64,000 nucleotides of DNA from Daucus carota subsp. sativus (Eukaryota > Streptophyta > Magnoliopsida > Apiales > Apiaceae), in the NCBI RefSeq assembly GCF_001625215.2, contig NC_030386.2:35405296-35469295 (forward strand). The letters run 5' to 3'. How positions within the stretch are numbered: position 1 is the stretch's first letter; each line of letters begins with the position of its first letter. Shown here one piece after another: positions 21,473 to 33,926 of the stretch. The notes under the pieces were generated by a model, which searched no databases, was not told the origin of the DNA, and saw nothing but the letters and a program-made list of their open reading frames with translations. A program made the translations under genes and the position numbers.

Positions 21473-23371
21473 TAGAACTAAATTGGATCGATATTTATAT
21501 TTTTTGGAAACTGGACTTTGGTTTAGACTTTTATCCAAAATTGTTGAATTCAATACTTTTAATTGTTTTGGAGTCAGATTGGACTTTCATCAAATAAATT
21601 TTTTGGAAGGTGTAAAAATGGAAATGGAAATCACATTAACATCAGCTGGTCCCTTTGTCACCCAAGACTTGATTTCTATTCTACTTGGTAAAAGAAAATT
21701 CTACTCGGTCAAAAGGAAAAGCCTCTGAGAAATGATTCAGAATTTGCTGTAGTCAAAAATGGGCTTGAAGTTTGCTTAAACCATGAAAACAACAATACAA
21801 TATTGAACACACTGCATACATATAAATTATAATACTTGGATCTTGGAGAAGGTTGGATGGATCTCTTTAACTTTACTTAATCTTACATGTGAACAGCTTA
21901 CATATTTCAGATTATTATTTAATAAAAAAATTACAGTTGTAACGAAACAGTAAAAATTAAAAACATTCAATGTGAGAATTCTACGTAGCAACACCTAACT
22001 TTAAATCTTAGGACTAAGCACATCCAATAATTCATTAAATAACAGGGTACACATAAACGGGTTTCACGAATGTAGAACTAGAATCTTGGGTCGAGTTGAT
22101 CACTATCCATAGAAATGATACATGTCCTGCAAGCACAATATTGTTAAGGGCAGCGGTCCACGGTCATTAATGACTGTGGAGCAGTTAGGTAACAAATAAT
22201 TTTTCAAAAACTCAAAATCTGTGAGTTTTTTAAACAGTTTCTGGCATATGACTGACAGAGATCCGGACTCTATTGTTAATATATTATTATATAAAAAATA
22301 GTTCTCCGATCTTGGAAAAAAGTTAGATAACATAATTTTCAAGTTTTTTTGTAAAAGGGATTTTTATATAATTTATTCTTTTTAGAATTTTAGTATATTA
22401 CTCTCTTCATCTCTTGAGTCTTGTGTGTCCATGTGCGATGGATTTTTATTATTATTTTAATTAATATTTAAAAATTTATGAAAGATAATATATTTCTAAA
22501 TACCTTTTCATTTATCATTTTTTTAGCTTGCAATTTGACCTCCATGGGCACCAGAAAAGATGTGAACCGTTAAAAAGTATTATCAAGACAAGCACTTTTA
22601 ATTATACTAGTAGTGTTTTATTTTTCAAAAGTCCTTGTTTGGGTTGTTTCTTTTCGAAACTGAAAGATTTTATCATCTAAATTTTCAGCGTCATCGGTAT
22701 ATGTTTTTCCAGTTAGAAGATATGATTTCTTCAATAAATTAAATTAGTAGGATGTATTCAACTGAGATTTAATAAATTTTATATAATATATGAAATTTGA
22801 TAGATTGTAAATGATTTTGATTTTATGCAAAATTTTATTAAATGTCACAAAATTGATGACTGATTTAAGTATGATGTTGCAAAAATTTCATGGAATTTGG
22901 TGAAATTCCAAATATATATATGAAATTCAAAAAAATCTATCAAAATTTGAATATAATTTGATTTTAAGCAATAATATCCGTGAATTTCAAATTATAATTT
23001 AAAATCCTGATTGAATACTCCAATATTTGATAATTTTTAATATCAGACTTAAATATCCTCGAATTTTTTTGATGAATTTTTTTTTTAAAATTTAATTGAA
23101 TACACCTCGTAAAACTCTTCGGTTTAAATCAAATATTTTAAGTTTTTTGATACAACTCATACGTGAAAGTAATTGTGAAAAAGAAAATATGATAATTTAA
23201 TATTATGAGCTAATCTCCAATGACGTTGGTTAAATATATCAATTTAATACGATAATAAATGATGACTAATCTTTCAACAGATTTCCGACAGACTTGTACA
23301 AGTTCGATAAATTTAGTCATCAATAGGAGGTTAGCTATATATTCCCCCTCACAATGAATTGTATATAGTTT
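21473..23371. other. AT-rich intergenic DNA
   Basis: No gene or intact mobile element is seen. The longest open frames here lack recognisable motifs. Confidence 0.5.
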
Positions 23372-23610
23372 CTTTTTTGGTACGTCCCAACTCCCACCAA
23401 TTGTATATATTCCAAAAGTTGTAAACTTTTATAATATAAAACATCATTACACCAACTACATTCTTCCCCTATCTCCATTTTATAACAATATAAACACTAT
23501 TATACCCACCTTTCATCCACTTTACTCATTTTTTACTCATTTTTTACATAATATTTTGGTTTCAGTGTCCCAACCATTTGTATACAAATAGCTGGGACGG
23601 AAGGAGTATA
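23372..23610. mobile_element. left-truncated Stowaway-family MITE
   Basis: The right end is GGGACGGAAGGAGTA followed by TA. The interior (CACTTTACTCATTTTTTACTC, ACTATTATACCCACC) is the reverse complement of the interior of the MITE at 54382-54693, so both belong to one family. The left terminus is degraded to TACGTCCCAA. Confidence 0.7.
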
Positions 23611-23936
23611 ATTTATAGAAAAGGGCTTGGTATGGTTGGAGTATAATTTTTGAAGACCTTAGTTATAATTTCTATTTGGGTAAGAAAGTTTTTAGCCGGA
23701 GGGTTTCTGGTTGGAGATGATCTCGTAGCTTTAAATGTAGTAGCATATTAATTTGCAGATTAGAGTATACCTAAATTTTCAAAATCTCCGAACAATCTAT
23801 TAGATTGTTGGTGCTCATCCTTCATTAAATGAGATATCATATCTGTGAGATGTTAAAGATCCAATCCTCATATCTGACTAGATAGGATACTGTTGAAAAT
23901 TGGGTTCGTAACTTAACTCCTATGGTCAAACTGCTC

Positions 23937-23943
23937 TATAAAA
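23937..23943 (+). promoter_or_regulatory. TATA box of F-box-like gene 2
   Basis: TATAAAA lies 113 bp before the ATG at 24056. A CT-rich leader (24010-24040) follows, as in many plant 5' UTRs. Confidence 0.6.
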
Positions 23944-24055
23944 TGCATCTCCCTGGAAAATGTATTCCTCAGTACTATCAATCCGCTTCTCTTAGTTTCC
24001 TGAGACTTGCAATACCCTCCTCTCTCTTTCTTTCTCTCTAAGCCTTACTGTTAAA

Positions 24056-25255
24056 ATGGCTGATCAAGATGATGAAGCTTCTCTGGATTGGCTGAGTCAC
24101 GTGGATAACGCCAATGAAATACTCAAAAGGCTTACTGTAAAGAACCTTTGCCTTATGAGTGCAGTATCAGGGACATGGAAGAACCTGATTTCTGACGCTG
24201 ATTTTAAAGCCCTTCATCTTGAATGGTCCAAGAAGAACCCTCTTATGCTCATTGTTACTCCGCCACTGCTTCTTCATCAGAATTACCTTTCTAGTGACGA
24301 TGATGAATACGGACTAGCTGATCAGTTTTATGAAGATGGGGGCCTGGTGGACGAGGACGATCCTCAATATCCTCTTGTGTTCACATCACTTGATCCCGCG
24401 AATGGGGAGGTGATCTACCGAGTGACTATTAATACTTCTGAAGAATTTGAAGTGTTATCTTCCGGGAGAGGCTGCCTGTTCTGCATTCACAGTGCACTGA
24501 GGTACGTCATTTTTAATGCAACTACTAAACAGGTTCAGGAGCTTCCAGAAGCTGATCCGCCGCATGCTACTGCAGTGGGATTTGGCTATATTGAAGCCCG
24601 GAATGCTTATGTGATCGTTAATTTATGTTATCGTTCATGTCAACTTCTGATGCTGTCAGAGACCGGGGAGATTTTGGCTCCCTGGAGAACCCTTACAGGA
24701 GAGGCACCGTTGTACATGTGTGGGACCGCCTGTACATTTGTTAGAAATACTTGTTACTGGATGGATGACTCAAATTTTAATTCTCCTTTGGGAAATTATA
24801 TCTTGGGTTTGGATATTGATTCGGAAATGTTCTGTAGAATAGCTTACCCAGCCCCGGAATCCTATAAAAATGGTCATGACATGCATATAGGGGAGTTGAA
24901 TGACCAGTTGTTTTTAACTGACACATCTTCCAGTACATTTAAAATGGACATCTGGGTGCGTGAAAATGCCCAATGGGAGATCAAGTATCAGATAGACTTG
25001 TCGCCGTTGATGGTGGGATTTGATGGTGGATTAGTCCCCCTGCTGAAGTTAATTGGATATGTGGAGGGAGATGAAGACCAAGAACAAGTTCTGATCTTTC
25101 AAGATTCTGAATTATATGATGAGGTGTTTTATTATAATGTTAAAGCAAGGGGATTCAAGGTAGGAAAACCGTTGCAAGTTGAGAATAATCCTGGTAACAT
25201 GATGTTTCCATACAGTGAGAGGTTCGACAGCATAAGAAGGCCTGAAGCTATTTAG
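24056..25255 (+). CDS. F-box-like protein with C-terminal beta-propeller-type region (copy 2)
   Basis: An intronless protein of 399 residues, paralogue of the gene at 12827. The F-box-like part is residues about 10-60 (NANEILKRLTVKNLCLMSAV, then SGTWKNLISD). An acidic insert (about 80-105, with SSDDDEYG and DEDDPQYP) is absent from copy 1. Shared downstream motifs are VLSSGRGCLFCI, IFNATTK, VGFGYIEARNAYV, MLSETGEILAPWR, CYWMDD and the terminal FPYSERFDSIRR. The likely role is substrate recognition in an SCF ubiquitin ligase; the target is unknown. It has a good TATA box at 23937 and an uninterrupted frame. The two paralogues lie in the same orientation 10 kb apart. Confidence 0.83.
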   Translation: MADQDDEASLDWLSHVDNANEILKRLTVKNLCLMSAVSGTWKNLISDADFKALHLEWSKKNPLMLIVTPPLLLHQNYLSSDDDEYGLADQFYEDGGLVDEDDPQYPLVFTSLDPANGEVIYRVTINTSEEFEVLSSGRGCLFCIHSALRYVIFNATTKQVQELPEADPPHATAVGFGYIEARNAYVIVNLCYRSCQLLMLSETGEILAPWRTLTGEAPLYMCGTACTFVRNTCYWMDDSNFNSPLGNYILGLDIDSEMFCRIAYPAPESYKNGHDMHIGELNDQLFLTDTSSSTFKMDIWVRENAQWEIKYQIDLSPLMVGFDGGLVPLLKLIGYVEGDEDQEQVLIFQDSELYDEVFYYNVKARGFKVGKPLQVENNPGNMMFPYSERFDSIRRPEAI

Positions 25256-25481
25256 GTAGACAGATTCTACTGGATGATCAGCTTGTTTTGCTTTCTAATT
25301 AATTAAGTGGGTCTTTTGTTATAGTTTACAGTGTTTTAAATTGATGTGGCTTTTGTATGATGAATGTGAATATGTGATCGGTGTTAGTAAGATCAAATCT
25401 TGGTCTTCTTATTTTGTCAGTGTTGACTTGACTTGTATATAATATACATGTGTATATATAACTATATATTAATAATTAATA

Positions 25482-25730
25482 CTCCTTCTGTTTTAAATTA
25501 AACGTCCACTTTTAAAAAATTATACAGTTTTGGAAAAATGAAAATTTATAAATTAAGTGTATTAAATGATTATAATACTATGTGAAATGAGTTTGATTTT
25601 GGAAATATAAATAAGAAGTAGAATTGACTTTGAAAATATAATTTTACATTGAAAATTGAAGTGGATAACTAAATTCGAAAGGCAAAAAAAAAAATCTTCA
25701 AAGTGGACAATGGACATGTATAATTAAAAT
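25482..25730. mobile_element. degenerate Stowaway-like MITE
   Basis: The left end is TACTCCTTCTGTTTTAAATT. AACGTCCACTT near the left is mirrored by AAGTGGACAATGGACA near the right. The terminal repeats are worn and the right terminus is uncertain. Confidence 0.5.
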
Positions 25731-25885
25731 ATGTTATATTAGTTTGTAATAATTTTAATTATACAAATATATGATTAGAATTCTAAAATTATATTATATA
25801 AATCATGCCAACCTTATATTATGGAAGTTGAAGCAGGTGAATCAATTCATCATTTTAGTAAAATATTTGTCCATCTATTATAATA

Positions 25886-25933
25886 TACTCCCTCCATCCC
25901 AAATTAGATAAGACTATCTAAATGGAGGGAGTA
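25886..25933. mobile_element. 48-bp Stowaway terminal-repeat-only remnant
   Basis: TACTCCCTCCAT runs directly into its inverted partner ATGGAGGGAGTA with 24 bp between, itself partly palindromic (TTAGATAA...TATCTAA). It is either an extremely deleted MITE or an excision or rejoining product. TA flanks are present. Confidence 0.75.
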
Positions 25934-26116
25934 ATATTATACGTAATAACCTAAACTTCTATCTTATATCATGTTTTGCTCTAACAAGCCCGTTACTTAA
26001 ATACTTAAAATGGCTATGGTCGTAGCTAAGCAAAAGATCCTACAGATGGTTTATATATCATTCAAATATACCACACTGCCAATATTTTGTATAATAATTA
26101 TAGCATAATTAGGTAT

Positions 26117-26667
26117 GGGTTTTATATCAAACTGGCCACCCATTTCGTCAAAAAATCTCACTTGACCCACCCAAAAAATTTCGGACTCATTTAAGCCACT
26201 ATAAACCAAATATATATCATTTTACCCACTTCATTATTCATACTTTTTTACTTAATTATTTATAAAAAATTAACCGTTTATTTTTTTACAACAAAACCAC
26301 TTCGAGTACTTTCATAATAATCTCTGATATTTATTAAAATAATTTGGGAATTTTTAAAGCAACATAGCCATGTAGTTAAAAAAATATATAGTTATAGATA
26401 TAGTTATATGATCATCCTAGCTATGTTACTTTAAGAATCCCCAAATTATTTTGATAAATACTAGGAACTGTTATCAAAGTACTCGAAGTGGTTTTGTAGT
26501 AAAAGAACGAACGGTTGATTTTTTATAAATGTTTAATTAAAGAGCTATGAATAGTGATGATATATATTTTTTTTATAGTAGCTTACATGAATCTGAAATT
26601 TTTTAGGGGGTTAGGTGAGATTTTTTTGATAAAATGGGTGGGCAATTTGCAGTTTGATATAAAACCC
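26117..26667. mobile_element. fold-back (long inverted repeat) DNA element, MULE-like
   Basis: A 551-bp element starts GGGTTTTATATCAAACTG and ends CAGTTTGATATAAAACCC. The two arms remain complementary for roughly 250 bp each, so the unit folds into one long hairpin. It is flanked by the perfect 10-bp direct repeat AATTAGGTAT (26107-26116 and 26668-26677). Long arms and 8-10 bp duplications suit a Mutator-like fold-back MITE. No ORF. Confidence 0.85.
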
Positions 26668-27237
26668 AATTAGGTATTAGAAGGTACTAGCGGGCCTCTT
26701 CAAATTTCAGTTTATAAACTCATTTTCTAATCTGCTGAAAGATATGGTTTTAAATTCAAAATCCACTGCATGCGGTAGTGTTATATATTGGGAATATATA
26801 ATATCTGTTAAAGCTAAAATCACAATGCATATCACAGTATAATGTACCATACATATACTCGGAAGATATTGCTGCATCACTGCCAGCTTCTAATGAAATC
26901 TGCTTCAAATGAGTGAGTATGTGGGATTGTGTTCTGAAGCACCAAAATTTTAATTAAAAATTTTTTAATTAGAAAATTTATATATATGATTGATTGTAAT
27001 ATGTAAGTTCTTGTTACACAAAGCTTAATAAACTCAACTGCGTCTGCAAGTGCTCAAATTCTTTATGAACTTACACTTTAGGCTTACATGAAATTTGATG
27101 CACAGGTTTAAATTCTTGATGACGGTTATAGAGATCATCCTCCTTTGGAGGTTCGCTCTTGCTTGTTGGAGCTTCTGCATCTTTTACCCTCTCATTCACA
27201 TTTGGAATGTTTGTGTGTAGGATTGTGTGCAGCACTC

Positions 27238-30200
27238 TTAAAGGGTTGCACTATTTCCACTCTGAATCGGTACATCTCGTCTATGGGGTATCTGAAGAGA
27301 TTCGAGTATATCCACAACCTGGCTCATGACGGGCCTCCCCTTTGGATTTTGGCTAAGGCATTGGTATGCCAGATTTGCCACCTTTATGGCAGTTCTATTC
27401 GAGTATTGCCCTTCCAATCTCGGATCCAATATCCTGAAAAGCTTCTTCTGATGGTTCAAGAGAGGCCGGGCCCACTCAACCAGGTTATGCTCTCGGCTAG
27501 GTCGGCTCTTGTCCATTGCTTTCCTTCCTATCAACATTTCAAGTAGCACCACTCCAAAACCATATATATCACTTCTGGCTGTCAAATGACCTGTGAGCAA
27601 TATATAATGGGGATTATCTATAACATACACAGATAGGGAAGACAAGTCCACCAAAGAATTGTAAAAATTTATGTTATAATCCTAATAGGAATTTGTAGCC
27701 CTGTGTTATATCCACTCCACCGCCAAGAGAAAAAAAAAGGGGAAGAAAAAAAGATCATTACCATAACAGATATAGTAACAATAATTATATTACTCCACTA
27801 TAACAACGGTACCAGACTACCAGTTCAGGTGTACCTTTTAGTCCTCTTTGCAATAATAAAAATATGTCAAATGGTTAGCTAACAGTTTTATAGCAGTTAA
27901 AGGTAGAACAAGGAGCTATGCAAGTGCTTCTGCTTATCTTTGACATAATTTGCCACACTTAGTGGTAAAACAATCAGTATTACATTAATCAGCAAGCCAG
28001 ATAAAAGAATCAATTTTTATGAATCATGTAATATACTTTAATCATTGCCACTTGCTTACTAAATATTTACCTGTCATCACATATTCAGGAGCTGCATAAC
28101 CATAAGTGCCCATAACTCGTGTTGATACATGAGTTTGATCTCCCATAGGTCCATCCTTTGCAAGTCCGAAGTCAGAAAGTTTTGCATTGAAATGCTACAT
28201 ATTTATATTTTATTTTATTGTTAGCAAATTTGATAAATACTTCAAAGCTCGTTTTCATTAATAGATGATTTGGCGATTATTGGGTAATTTAAAATATTAT
28301 AATTTATTTATATAGGTAAAATAGCATATTAAACAACACAATGATTGGGTGACCAACACGAGCCAGTGAGACCTTCGACAAAAATAGCAATAAAATTAAA
28401 TCGACTATAAACTAACCGCATCCAGCAATATGTTCGATGTCTTAAAATCCCGGTAGATAATAGATCTTTCTGCACAGTGAAGAAAAGCGAGCCCTTTTGC
28501 AGCGTCCAAAGCAATTTTTAACCGTCTTGCCCAAGTCATAGTAGAATTCACTCCTGTCAAATACACAATCCAGATAGCTTTACACCACATGCCAATACCA
28601 GAAATGATATTGCAAACTAAGTCGAGCATCAGGAAAACATATACTACCTTGAACCGAAGACTATTCACATTCTCATGTTAATCTATACTCAATAATACTA
28701 TATTTCAATATCACCTATAATAAATCTATGATATTAGAAAGGAGTAGAAGAATTTTGGTTCTTTAACAGTCAAAAATATTATAGTATGATTTTTCGAAAA
28801 CAATTTATTTGAGATCTTTATCTTGCCTAGACACTACTATACTTCTAAGGTAGTAGTACAAAAATTAACATTTAAACGCAAATGCCCATCAAAATCAGAA
28901 TAATATACCAGATGTTTCTGAAAAACTAAGAGAGCGGTTTAGACCCAAGGGAATAAAGAATATGGTAGTATGTCATGATTATTAATTGAGATGGGAGTTT
29001 TAAGTATCAACCCTGTTCTAAGAGCATCTCCGATGGAGCTCCAAAATCATTCTTTGGAGAGAGAGGAGGCTCTTGAATTTTAAAAGAGCCACTAGGAGCC
29101 CATTGGAGCACTATTTTTTCACATGCTCTTTAAATTTAAGTTAAGAGCTTGTTTGAATAGCCATCGGAGATGCTCTAACATGAAACAGGCAAATGATCAA
29201 ATAGAAATCAAAATTGAAATAGAAACCAGAAACTAATCTCAGTACATAATTAGAATACATCCTCCCATACATAATCCCACACGATCCCCTCCGTTTTTAA
29301 TTTGATTTTTCACGTCAATAGGTGAGGTTTTTTTTTTAATCCAGCCTCACTCTATTTTTCACCATCTCCCAACGATCAATTTGCATACCATATGTGCTAT
29401 ATTTCAATGCGATTTAGAATATTTTTTTTATTTTAGTTTGTAATTTTTATTTTAAGGAGGTTTCTAAAGTATGTCTAATGTCTAGATATGCGACTCTGAA
29501 TATAAGTAAATATATCCATGATAAGTGAAAGCATACTGATCCAACAGAGATAAGAAATTTATATATCCCCCCCAACAAAACAAAAAAGAAAAAACTTCGA
29601 TTAGCATATATCATACTTTGGAAAAGGTGATTTTCCAGGCTCCCATATGCCATATATTCATAGACCAGAAGCCTGTGATCATCATCACAGCAGTAACCTA
29701 TGAGCTTCACAAGATTAGGGTGTTCGAGCTGTCCCAAATAGTTGACTTCAGCCTACAAAAGTAGAAAACCAGTGTTTAATAACTAAATGAAAATGTCTAA
29801 ATTGAAGGGGATACAGTTGTAGCATAAAAACCCCAAAATAATTACAAAATCCAAAAGAACTCATTCAACCAAGCCGTAAGAACATTATAGCATGTAGAAT
29901 TCCAAATGTCATTTGCTAGAAGGATATGTACAGTTTCTGATGGCATTAAAACTTGAATGGTGATTCTTATTTAACATATAAGGAGGTGCTCGGACCAAGG
30001 CTATTGTACCATTTTGTTGGTGATTGAGTTCTTATACATTGTTATTTCTCTAAATTAGCAATGAGGGCAAATCTTGCTTATTGAGGCTCTTCTTTCAAGA
30101 TGCTATGGCAAAGTGAGACAGAGCCAAGTGTTGTTGTACAATACTTGATAGACATTAAGTCTCTAATAATATTTCATCAAATAACTGTATATTCAGTGTG

Positions 30201-32084
30201 TGTGGCCTCTTACAAGTTGCTCAAGATAAACCCACTACACTGCTAATTAATTGGTTCAGTACATCAACTTCATACTACTTCCTTTTCCCCTTCGCTATAA
30301 GTAAGGTCTCTAGTGCAGTTATCTTTATTCTTTAGCCTTATTATATACACTTCTTCATAATATTGTAAAAATAATTACAGTATAATATAATTTTTTTTAA
30401 GAGGAAAGAAATGAAGTATAGACGCGCAATATGAACCCTGTAAATGTCCTTCAGACAATATTAGGTGTTATTCAGAAGTAAAGGTACATAATGATGCCGT
30501 CAGTAAGATAGATTATCCTTCTTGAATATTGGCATCCAGCTAGTGATTAGCTATATTTTGAAAGTGTTATGGGATTAATCTTGCCTTTTACAGAGAAGCG
30601 AATGTTAAATAGTGACGATATTAGCAACATAATAAGCTGAATATGCTGATAAAAAAAAAATTACCAGCCATTCTCTGTCGCCTTGGATTCCTTCTGGATC
30701 AAGCTCCTTGATGGCGACTTCAGTTTTCATGTAACCAGGCCTAACATTCTCATCTATAACTCCTTTGTACACAATTCCAAATCCGCCCTCCCCAAGAACT
30801 TGATCAGAGCGAAACCGCTTAGTGGCCAGCCTCATCTCTTCATATGTAAAGATATCAAGATTACTATTCCCCGGATTCTGGCGAAGATCCCTGACATTAT
30901 TGGGTATCACCACAATAACACGATCAGCTCCAACTGTAAATAATAATGAAGGTTTTGGTGAGCTCAATTACTATCCAACCTGTACCATTGACATTGCGCT
31001 CATTTTATAAAATAAAAGGTACAGAAACAATCCTCCTAATGGGACCCGTCAAACGCAGTTCTAAGCCTTTATTTTTCAACAAGTTCCATTACCGGACCTC
31101 ACACCAGTTCAATGAGTTGTACTACATTTAATTCAGTTCAATAAACTCAAAACAAAATTTTCTAAATTAAGCAAATTAAATGTGATACTCTTTAAATTGA
31201 GTTGTATATAGCACATGCATTTAACCTTTTGTTAACTCTACTTTATTTATATAATAAATCGAGCTACGGTATCTAAGTTGGCAGCATCCCAGTTATTTCA
31301 TTTTTTTTTAAGCACAGTTATTAAAGAGGGCCCAGTTCCTTGCAATGTCTCTAACTCATCAGGGGGAAGGAGATAGGGTGGCTATCCTTGATTACTAATA
31401 ACTTTTAATTCATCTTCATCTTTTCTTTTTTACTAAATCACTAATATCATCATCTTCTCCTTTCTTGCTATATACTTAATTCATCTTTAATTACTTTATC
31501 AATTATGTTAATGTAATCATTCTTTTTATTAATGATGTACTCTAGTTCTCTAAATGAACATATTATTTGTGGATTTAGGTCAACAAAACATACCGACTCC
31601 ATAACTACAATATCATCTCCACTACTTGCAGCTACAATGACACCTGGTTCCAGCTAAAGCAAAGCAAAGCAAGATTTTACGAATTACGAGTGATATCACA
31701 TTAGGTCCAAATAACAAATGATCAAATGAAAAGAAACAAAAACAAACCTGCCCCTTGTATCCCAATTCCCAACCCTAGAGCTAAAGGATTGCCCGCAAAC
31801 TTTAATAGAAAGTCTGTTTCCATTAAGACCCCCGGATAAACTAAAAGAAACTAATAACCGCATTCATAAACTGCAATACTTAATCACTACAAGTCTCAAA
31901 ATCAACATATAATCTATAATTCAAACTAGTCTCCCACTAAATCATTATAGTGCCACAACCCAATCTAGAAGCACTAGCAAAATAAGTAACAAAATAATAT
32001 TAAAAAAACACTTCAGAACTGACCATACTGCTGCTGCTGCCCTTGACATTGCCCATCTACTTCAACACTGCGACAATTCCCCAT
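27238..32084 (-). CDS. PBL17: receptor-like cytoplasmic kinase, RLCK-VII (PBL17-like)
   Basis: A Ser/Thr kinase that relays signals from surface receptors at the plasma membrane. Coding exons, 5' to 3' on the minus strand: 32084-32024, 30933-30665, 29752-29617, 28553-28417, 28194-28071, 27590-27238. All are GT-AG and in phase, giving 359 residues. The first exon encodes MGNCRSVE: Gly2 is a myristoylation site and Cys4 a palmitoylation candidate. Kinase features: glycine loop [10 protein letters not shown] (68-76), Lys96 in VAIK, catalytic YRD at 189-191 (Tyr for His, usual in RLCK-VII), DFG at 209-211, and GTYGYAAPE at about 230-238. After the kinase there is only a short tail. Intron 1 (1.09 kb) and intron 3 are long; intron 3 contains a MITE. 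The subfamily call rests on remembered Arabidopsis sequences. Confidence 0.92.
29019..29177. mobile_element. MITE with GAGCATCTCC termini in the kinase intron 3
   Basis: The ends TAAGAGCATCTCCGATGG and CCATCGGAGATGCTCTA are an inverted repeat of about 16 bp. The element is 159 bp. This terminus is very common in plant genomes; the superfamily (hAT or PIF/Harbinger) cannot be fixed from these flanks. Confidence 0.8.
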
Positions 32085-32390
32085 GAATCTCAAAACTTAA
32101 ACACAATCTTTCTTTCACAATCCGAGATTGCCTTGGCCAGCAAAACATACATATAATTATTCACCAAAATCAAGTATCTTGAACTTGGGTAGTGATGAAC
32201 ACCACAGAACACACTGCTTTGGTCAGAACAAACAATAAATCCACCTGGGTGTCCAAGATTTTCTTGTGGGTTGGCCCAAAATCAAAACTTTATTCAGCAC
32301 AAATACAATCTGGGTTACGTTCAACGTGAAATGTAAAAGAATGTTGTGAAGGGGGAGAGGAAGGCTGGCGGTGTTTATAGGGAAAAGTCG

Positions 32391-32400
32391 CTATATATAG
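32391..32400 (-). promoter_or_regulatory. TATA box of the RLCK-VII gene
   Basis: CTATATATAG on the minus strand lies about 305 bp upstream of the start codon at 32084. This implies a leader of roughly 280 nt. Confidence 0.5.
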
Positions 32401-32437
32401 ATGTTAAGAATCTTCATCTTGGATACTGTATCAGCGG

Positions 32438-32667
32438 TAAGAAGAGCATTTTTAGAGGGCTGGGGCCTGGGTAATATCCAAAACATTTTTAGTGCCTTTT
32501 TAAATCACTTTTTTCTCTCTCCTCTCTTTTTTTTTATAATGAAGCTCAATGAATAAAATATAAAATAGAGAAAAAATGTAGAACTTAATTTTGGTCCTAA
32601 ATTACTAACAACCACATTTTTTATATTATATTTAGAGCCAATAAAAGGGCTCTTGGAAATGCTCTTA
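32438..32667. mobile_element. MITE related to 29019-29177, in the kinase promoter region
   Basis: TAAGAAGAGCATTTTTAGAG at the left pairs with a right end of GCTCTTGGAAATGCTCTTA. It has the same terminal motif as the intronic MITE but is more diverged. It lies immediately upstream of the TATA box, so it could affect expression. Confidence 0.65.
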
Positions 32668-33926
32668 AAATTGATTGAGTAAGATATTGGGATATTTGAT
32701 TATATTGACTGTTTATAATCGTTAAATAATTTATTACTAATATTCAAAATATATAATTTTAATATAATAAATATTGATGTATAATCTTTTTACAAATTTC
32801 TTACATGTTTATACAGATTTGACAAATATAAATATAAATTTTTGGGTATAATGTTAAATAACAGATTTATAATTTTTTGGTTAATATGTTAGATTATTTT
32901 TAGCTGCTAGGATGGATGAGGGAATGGGTGTGGAGGGAATGGGTGTGGAGGGATTCTATGTAAATCCAAAATTAAAAATGAAGAATGAAAATGACTTTTT
33001 AATGAAACAAATAATTATAAAAAGATTTATATGAATGATTTTTCTTTGTCTTTGTTTGATACCCAAAACGGCCCCTTAATATGTTGACAAAGATTTAAAT
33101 AATTTAACATTTTCTTCTATAATTTTTGTTATAAATGTGGAATAAAAATTATAATTGACTAGTCGTATGTTTTAATGAACCAAGTTGTATAGACGAAAAT
33201 TCCAAAATACTCAGTCAAACTGGCCAGACTTATTATGTATTACATCTTACAGTACTTTTTAGGTGACTCAGTCGTTGCTTTTGCTTTCACAGGACAACTA
33301 GTCATGTGTTATTATAATAGGAAAATAAAAAACTTTTTTGAAATATATATTATATCTTTTATATATAAAATATTTAGAAATTATTTGGTATTGTTACTTT
33401 TATAAATGTAAGTGCATAGTTTTTGGGAAACACATTTTATCAAAAAGAAATTTAATTAGGAAATTGTTTTAATAAGATTAAATAAATATCATATATTTCT
33501 TTATTGCTCTAACTAATATGAATTTAATTGTTTAATGTTATAGCCACTTTGTTGGTTCGACTTCTACATTCAACTATCATTTATCATTAGATATATTTTG
33601 ATTAATGTAACAAGTATAATAAGTTAAATATTATTATACTTTATGACTAATTACCTTGTTAATTTTTCCGATCAATCTCTATTTTTTGATTAATTTTTAT
33701 TTATTAAGTCTCATTCTTGTCGCTGTCTACAAAACAACCCCTATCAACTTGGCCTTTAGTCTTTTATATGAATATTTGAAAGGTCGGAGTAAAGAACTCA
33801 GAAGTGTTTACATCGGCAGGATAGTGAGGGATTAACTTAATTAAGCTGACCATGATTTGAGCATGATTATGATTGGATACCTCATATAATCAAGTGTTGT
33901 GGATTTGATTCGGCTTGCGAGGACAC
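32668..33926. other. AT-rich intergenic DNA next to the Tat element
   Basis: No gene is visible. A short tandem GGGAATGGGTGTGGA lies at 32919-32950. The 5 bases 33922-33926 (GACAC) are the target site of the adjacent retrotransposon. Confidence 0.5.

Noticed and set aside
27145..27546. 133-residue plus-strand frame
   Set aside because: It is antisense to the last kinase exon, which has clear kinase motifs on the minus strand.
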